Shown: positions 62,026-64,000 of the stretch, one piece after another
Layout of the letters: each line of letters opens with the position of its first letter
Position numbering within the stretch: the stretch's first letter is position 1
Assembly: GCA_049290495.1 (NCBI GenBank)
Contig: JBATNV010000200.1
Span: 1 to 64,000 of the forward strand
Direction of reading: 5' to 3'
Length of the DNA: 64,000 nucleotides
From: SHZI01 sp049290495
Lineage (GTDB): Bacteria > Pseudomonadota > Gammaproteobacteria > Steroidobacterales > GCA-2729495
Notes under the pieces: model-generated
Database searches by the model: none
The model's input: only the letters and a program-made list of their open reading frames with translations
What the model was told of the DNA's origin: nothing
Translations under genes and position numbers: made by a program

Positions 62026-63063
62026 ATGGGTGCTTTTCTGCTCGAATACGGTTTGTTTCTGGCCAAGGCGATAACGATCGTTGCGGCAGTTGCCGCCGTT
62101 GCGATGCTGGTTTTTGGCCTGTCCAGGCGTAGCCATTCGACCTCTGGACTCGAAGTCGAGAAGCTCAATGACAGGTACCGCGATCGATCCCGCAAGCTGC
62201 GTGCGTCGCTACTGCCCAAGGCGGCACTGCGCAAGGCACTCAAGGCCGAAAAACAGCATGACAAGGCTGCTGCCGCTGCCGCTGGAAAAGCAGGGGAAGC
62301 CGCCGCCCGCCGCCGTGTCTTCGTGCTCGACTTCAAGGGTGATATACGCGCAACAGGCGTCACGGCGCTACGCGAAGAAATCAGTGCAGTCCTCGCCGTC
62401 GCACGCAGCCAGGACGAGGTGGTGCTGCGCGTCGAGAACTTTGGCGGCGCGGTCCACGAGCACGGTCTCGCAGCCTCGCAGCTCAAGCGGCTGCGCGACC
62501 GCGAGATTCCGCTGACGGCCATCGTCGACAAGGGTGCGGCCAGCGGCGGCTATCTGATGGCATGTATCGCCAACACGATCATCGCTGCGCCCTTTGCCGT
62601 GATCGGCTCCATCGGCGTCATCGCGCAGATTCCCAACTTTCACCGCCTGCTGGATGCACGCGGCGTGGATTTTGAACAGGTGACCGCCGGGCGCTACAAG
62701 CGCACGGTCACCATGTTTGGCCAGAATACCGATGAGGATCGTGCCAAGCTGCGCGAAGAGCTGGAAGACGTGCACGCCCTGTTCAAGAATGTGGTCGCAA
62801 GCCATCGTCCGGCGCTGGATATCGACCGGGTCGCTACTGGCGAGCACTGGTACGGAACGCAGGCGAAGGAACTCGGGCTCGTGGACGGGCTCGAAACAAG
62901 CGACGACTACCTGATCCGCGCGATGGAATCTGCGGACCTTTATCGCATCAGCTTTCATGCCAAGCCCACGTTGCAGCAGCGCGTGCTGTCGTCCATGCGG
63001 GCGACTGTCGATGAAGCGGCGCTGTGGGTGTCGCAACGCAACCAGGAAAGCCGGTTCCACTGA
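62026..63063 (+). CDS. sohB: Inner-membrane S49 peptidase SohB
   Basis: Predicted 345-aa protein with an N-terminal TM helix (about residues 8-32) and the S49 core: V-V-L-R-V-E-N-F-G-G-A-V-H-E-H-G near residue 130, nucleophile Ser in D-K-G-A-A-S-G-G-Y-L-M-A near residue 170 and catalytic Lys in T-A-G-R-Y-K-R-T near 224. A short-form signal-peptide-peptidase family protease facing the periplasm. GGAGG precedes the ATG. Confidence 0.94.
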   Translation: MGAFLLEYGLFLAKAITIVAAVAAVAMLVFGLSRRSHSTSGLEVEKLNDRYRDRSRKLRASLLPKAALRKALKAEKQHDKAAAAAAGKAGEAAARRRVFVLDFKGDIRATGVTALREEISAVLAVARSQDEVVLRVENFGGAVHEHGLAASQLKRLRDREIPLTAIVDKGAASGGYLMACIANTIIAAPFAVIGSIGVIAQIPNFHRLLDARGVDFEQVTAGRYKRTVTMFGQNTDEDRAKLREELEDVHALFKNVVASHRPALDIDRVATGEHWYGTQAKELGLVDGLETSDDYLIRAMESADLYRISFHAKPTLQQRVLSSMRATVDEAALWVSQRNQESRFH

Positions 63064-63078
63064 TTACGAGGCGAATGC

Positions 63079-63864
63079 ATGCAGATCTTGTCACATATGC
63101 TGATACGCAGCCGCGCCGTCGTTGTTGTTGCTGTTCTGGTCTCTCTGCTGGCGGGCTGCGCGCTGCCGCTGGCCAGTGAGTCGGAGCTCGAAACCGAGTC
63201 TGACAAGCAGTTCGCAAAAATGCGCGCAGAGCTGGTCGTGTCGAACGACGCGCAAACGCGCGCCTACGTCAACTGTGTCTCTGCGGCAGTCATCAGGCAA
63301 CTGGAGCGGCCGTACTCTGACAAGGAATGGGATGTCGAGGTATTCGAATCCGAAGACATCAATGCCTTTGCGATGCCTGGAGGGCACATCGGCGTGTACA
63401 CGGGGATCCTGAATGTGGCTGAAAACCAGGATCAGCTCGCCACCGTAATCGGTCATGAGGTAGCGCACGTGACCCGGCAGCATGCACTGAATCGCGTCAA
63501 CCGCGAGATGACCACACAAGCTGGTGTGATCGCCGGCTCGGCAGTACTCGGCGGCGGACAGGCGGCTGGGCAGTTGCTGTCGATGGGCGCACAGCTCGGC
63601 CTGAGCCTGCCCTATGGCCGTGCACAGGAAAGTGACGCCGATGTGGTCGGACTGAAGTACATGGCAGCGGCCGGGTTTAATCCGCAGCAGAGCATTCAGC
63701 TCTGGAAGAACATGGCGAAGAAGTCAAAGCTCGGTCCGGCGCCGTTTCTTTCCACGCATCCTTCAGGTGATACGCGCATCCAGGATCTCATCGAGCAACT
63801 GCCTTCGGCCCTCAAGCTTTACAACGCGGCGCAGGCTGCCGGTAAAAGACCGGTATGTCGATAG
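63079..63864 (+). CDS. M48-family metalloprotease, lipoprotein (LoiP/YcaL-like)
   Basis: Predicted 261-aa lipoprotein (V-S-L-L-A-G-C, Cys about residue 28). The zinc motif H-E-V-A-H near residue 118 and the third ligand in A-Q-E-S-D-A-D near residue 184 identify an M48 peptidase of the LoiP/YcaL/BepA-related group, which degrades misassembled outer-membrane proteins. ATG 63079 used; 63097 is a possible alternative. Its stop overlaps the next gene. Confidence 0.92.
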   Translation: MQILSHMLIRSRAVVVVAVLVSLLAGCALPLASESELETESDKQFAKMRAELVVSNDAQTRAYVNCVSAAVIRQLERPYSDKEWDVEVFESEDINAFAMPGGHIGVYTGILNVAENQDQLATVIGHEVAHVTRQHALNRVNREMTTQAGVIAGSAVLGGGQAAGQLLSMGAQLGLSLPYGRAQESDADVVGLKYMAAAGFNPQQSIQLWKNMAKKSKLGPAPFLSTHPSGDTRIQDLIEQLPSALKLYNAAQAAGKRPVCR

Positions 63865-64000
63865 TGAAGGTGTCATTTCTGCACACAATACTTTTTCGCC
63901 TGCTGGCCAGACTGCTGCTGCTTGGCATGGTGCTGAGCACCGCCGGTTGCGCACTTTTTGAGACGCCAGATTGGGCAACCAGGAAGCCGGTGCCGGTTGC
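63855..64000 (+). CDS. Lipoprotein, N-terminal part only
   Basis: The ATG at 63855 overlaps the end of the M48 gene by 10 bp and the frame stays open to the end of the window. The first ~34 residues are a lipoprotein signal (V-L-S-T-A-G-C), then A-L-F-E-T-P-D-W. Too little is visible to name it. Confidence 0.7.
   Translation, partial: MSIVKVSFLHTILFRLLARLLLLGMVLSTAGCALFETPDWATRKPVPV

Overview
Organism. GC-rich, gene-dense, mostly single-copy bacterial chromosome with no insertion sequence, phage, CRISPR array or rRNA/tRNA gene that I could see. Gene content (RlmJ, a small YebC-family protein, cNOR, SohB, LipA, a Steroidobacter/Woeseia-style TonB-dependent receptor, an ExbB-ExbD-ExbD-TonB operon with TPR partners, PEP-CTERM and GlyGly-CTERM sorting signals) points to a heterotrophic gammaproteobacterium able to reduce nitric oxide. 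The assignment is inference; no marker rRNA is present. || Layout. 1-2.1 kb: end of a peroxiredoxin-glutaredoxin gene, rlmJ, and a YebC-family protein. 2.3-5.2 kb: nitric oxide reductase operon (small membrane protein, norC, norB, cytochrome c) closed by a strong terminator. 5.2-11.3 kb: a ferredoxin-dependent bilin reductase-like gene, a MerR/TPR pair, a rhomboid protease, and an exported HemF-like protein followed by an MFS transporter. 11.4-12.9 kb: a CsoR/RcnR-type regulator with a CDF metal exporter, behind a promoter whose spacer is exactly filled by a G/C-tract operator. 12.9-38.6 kb: the most interesting part, described below. 38.8-42.1 kb: a PEP-CTERM protein, a membrane protein with a ClpP-like domain, and an MFS transporter. 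42.3-47.1 kb: a tightly coupled glutamylputrescine (Puu) operon. 47.2-52.4 kb: the TonB energising operon. 52.7-64 kb: housekeeping and envelope genes, including a frameshifted O6-methylguanine methyltransferase, a diguanylate cyclase, an OmpA-like protein, an ABC-F ATPase, lipA, sohB and an M48 protease. || The candidate system. A GntR/UTRA-type regulator (20624-21409) lies among transcription units that share a 19-bp sequence (consensus RTCATRTYARYATRACAAC, core TGTYA-N3-TRACA). I found it at six places, all in upstream regions: before a TauD-like dioxygenase plus ABC-2 exporter, before korAB, before the regulator itself, before an FAD reductase-ferredoxin-oppBCDF operon, between a divergent pair of operons (SDR-oppA, and two CbiX-like lipoproteins flanking a NosR-like flavoprotein), and before a very large Ig-like/TonB-receptor fusion. 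Together these supply outer-membrane uptake, envelope chelatase-fold proteins with membrane electron transfer, inner-membrane import, and a cytoplasmic low-potential chain (2-oxoacid -> KorAB -> 2[4Fe-4S] ferredoxin -> flavoprotein reductase). My inference is one regulon for taking up and reductively processing a large metal-containing compound, possibly a tetrapyrrole. The exported HemF-like and bilin reductase-like genes nearby fit that theme but carry no such site. The shared operators and gene content are seen directly; the substrate is a hypothesis.
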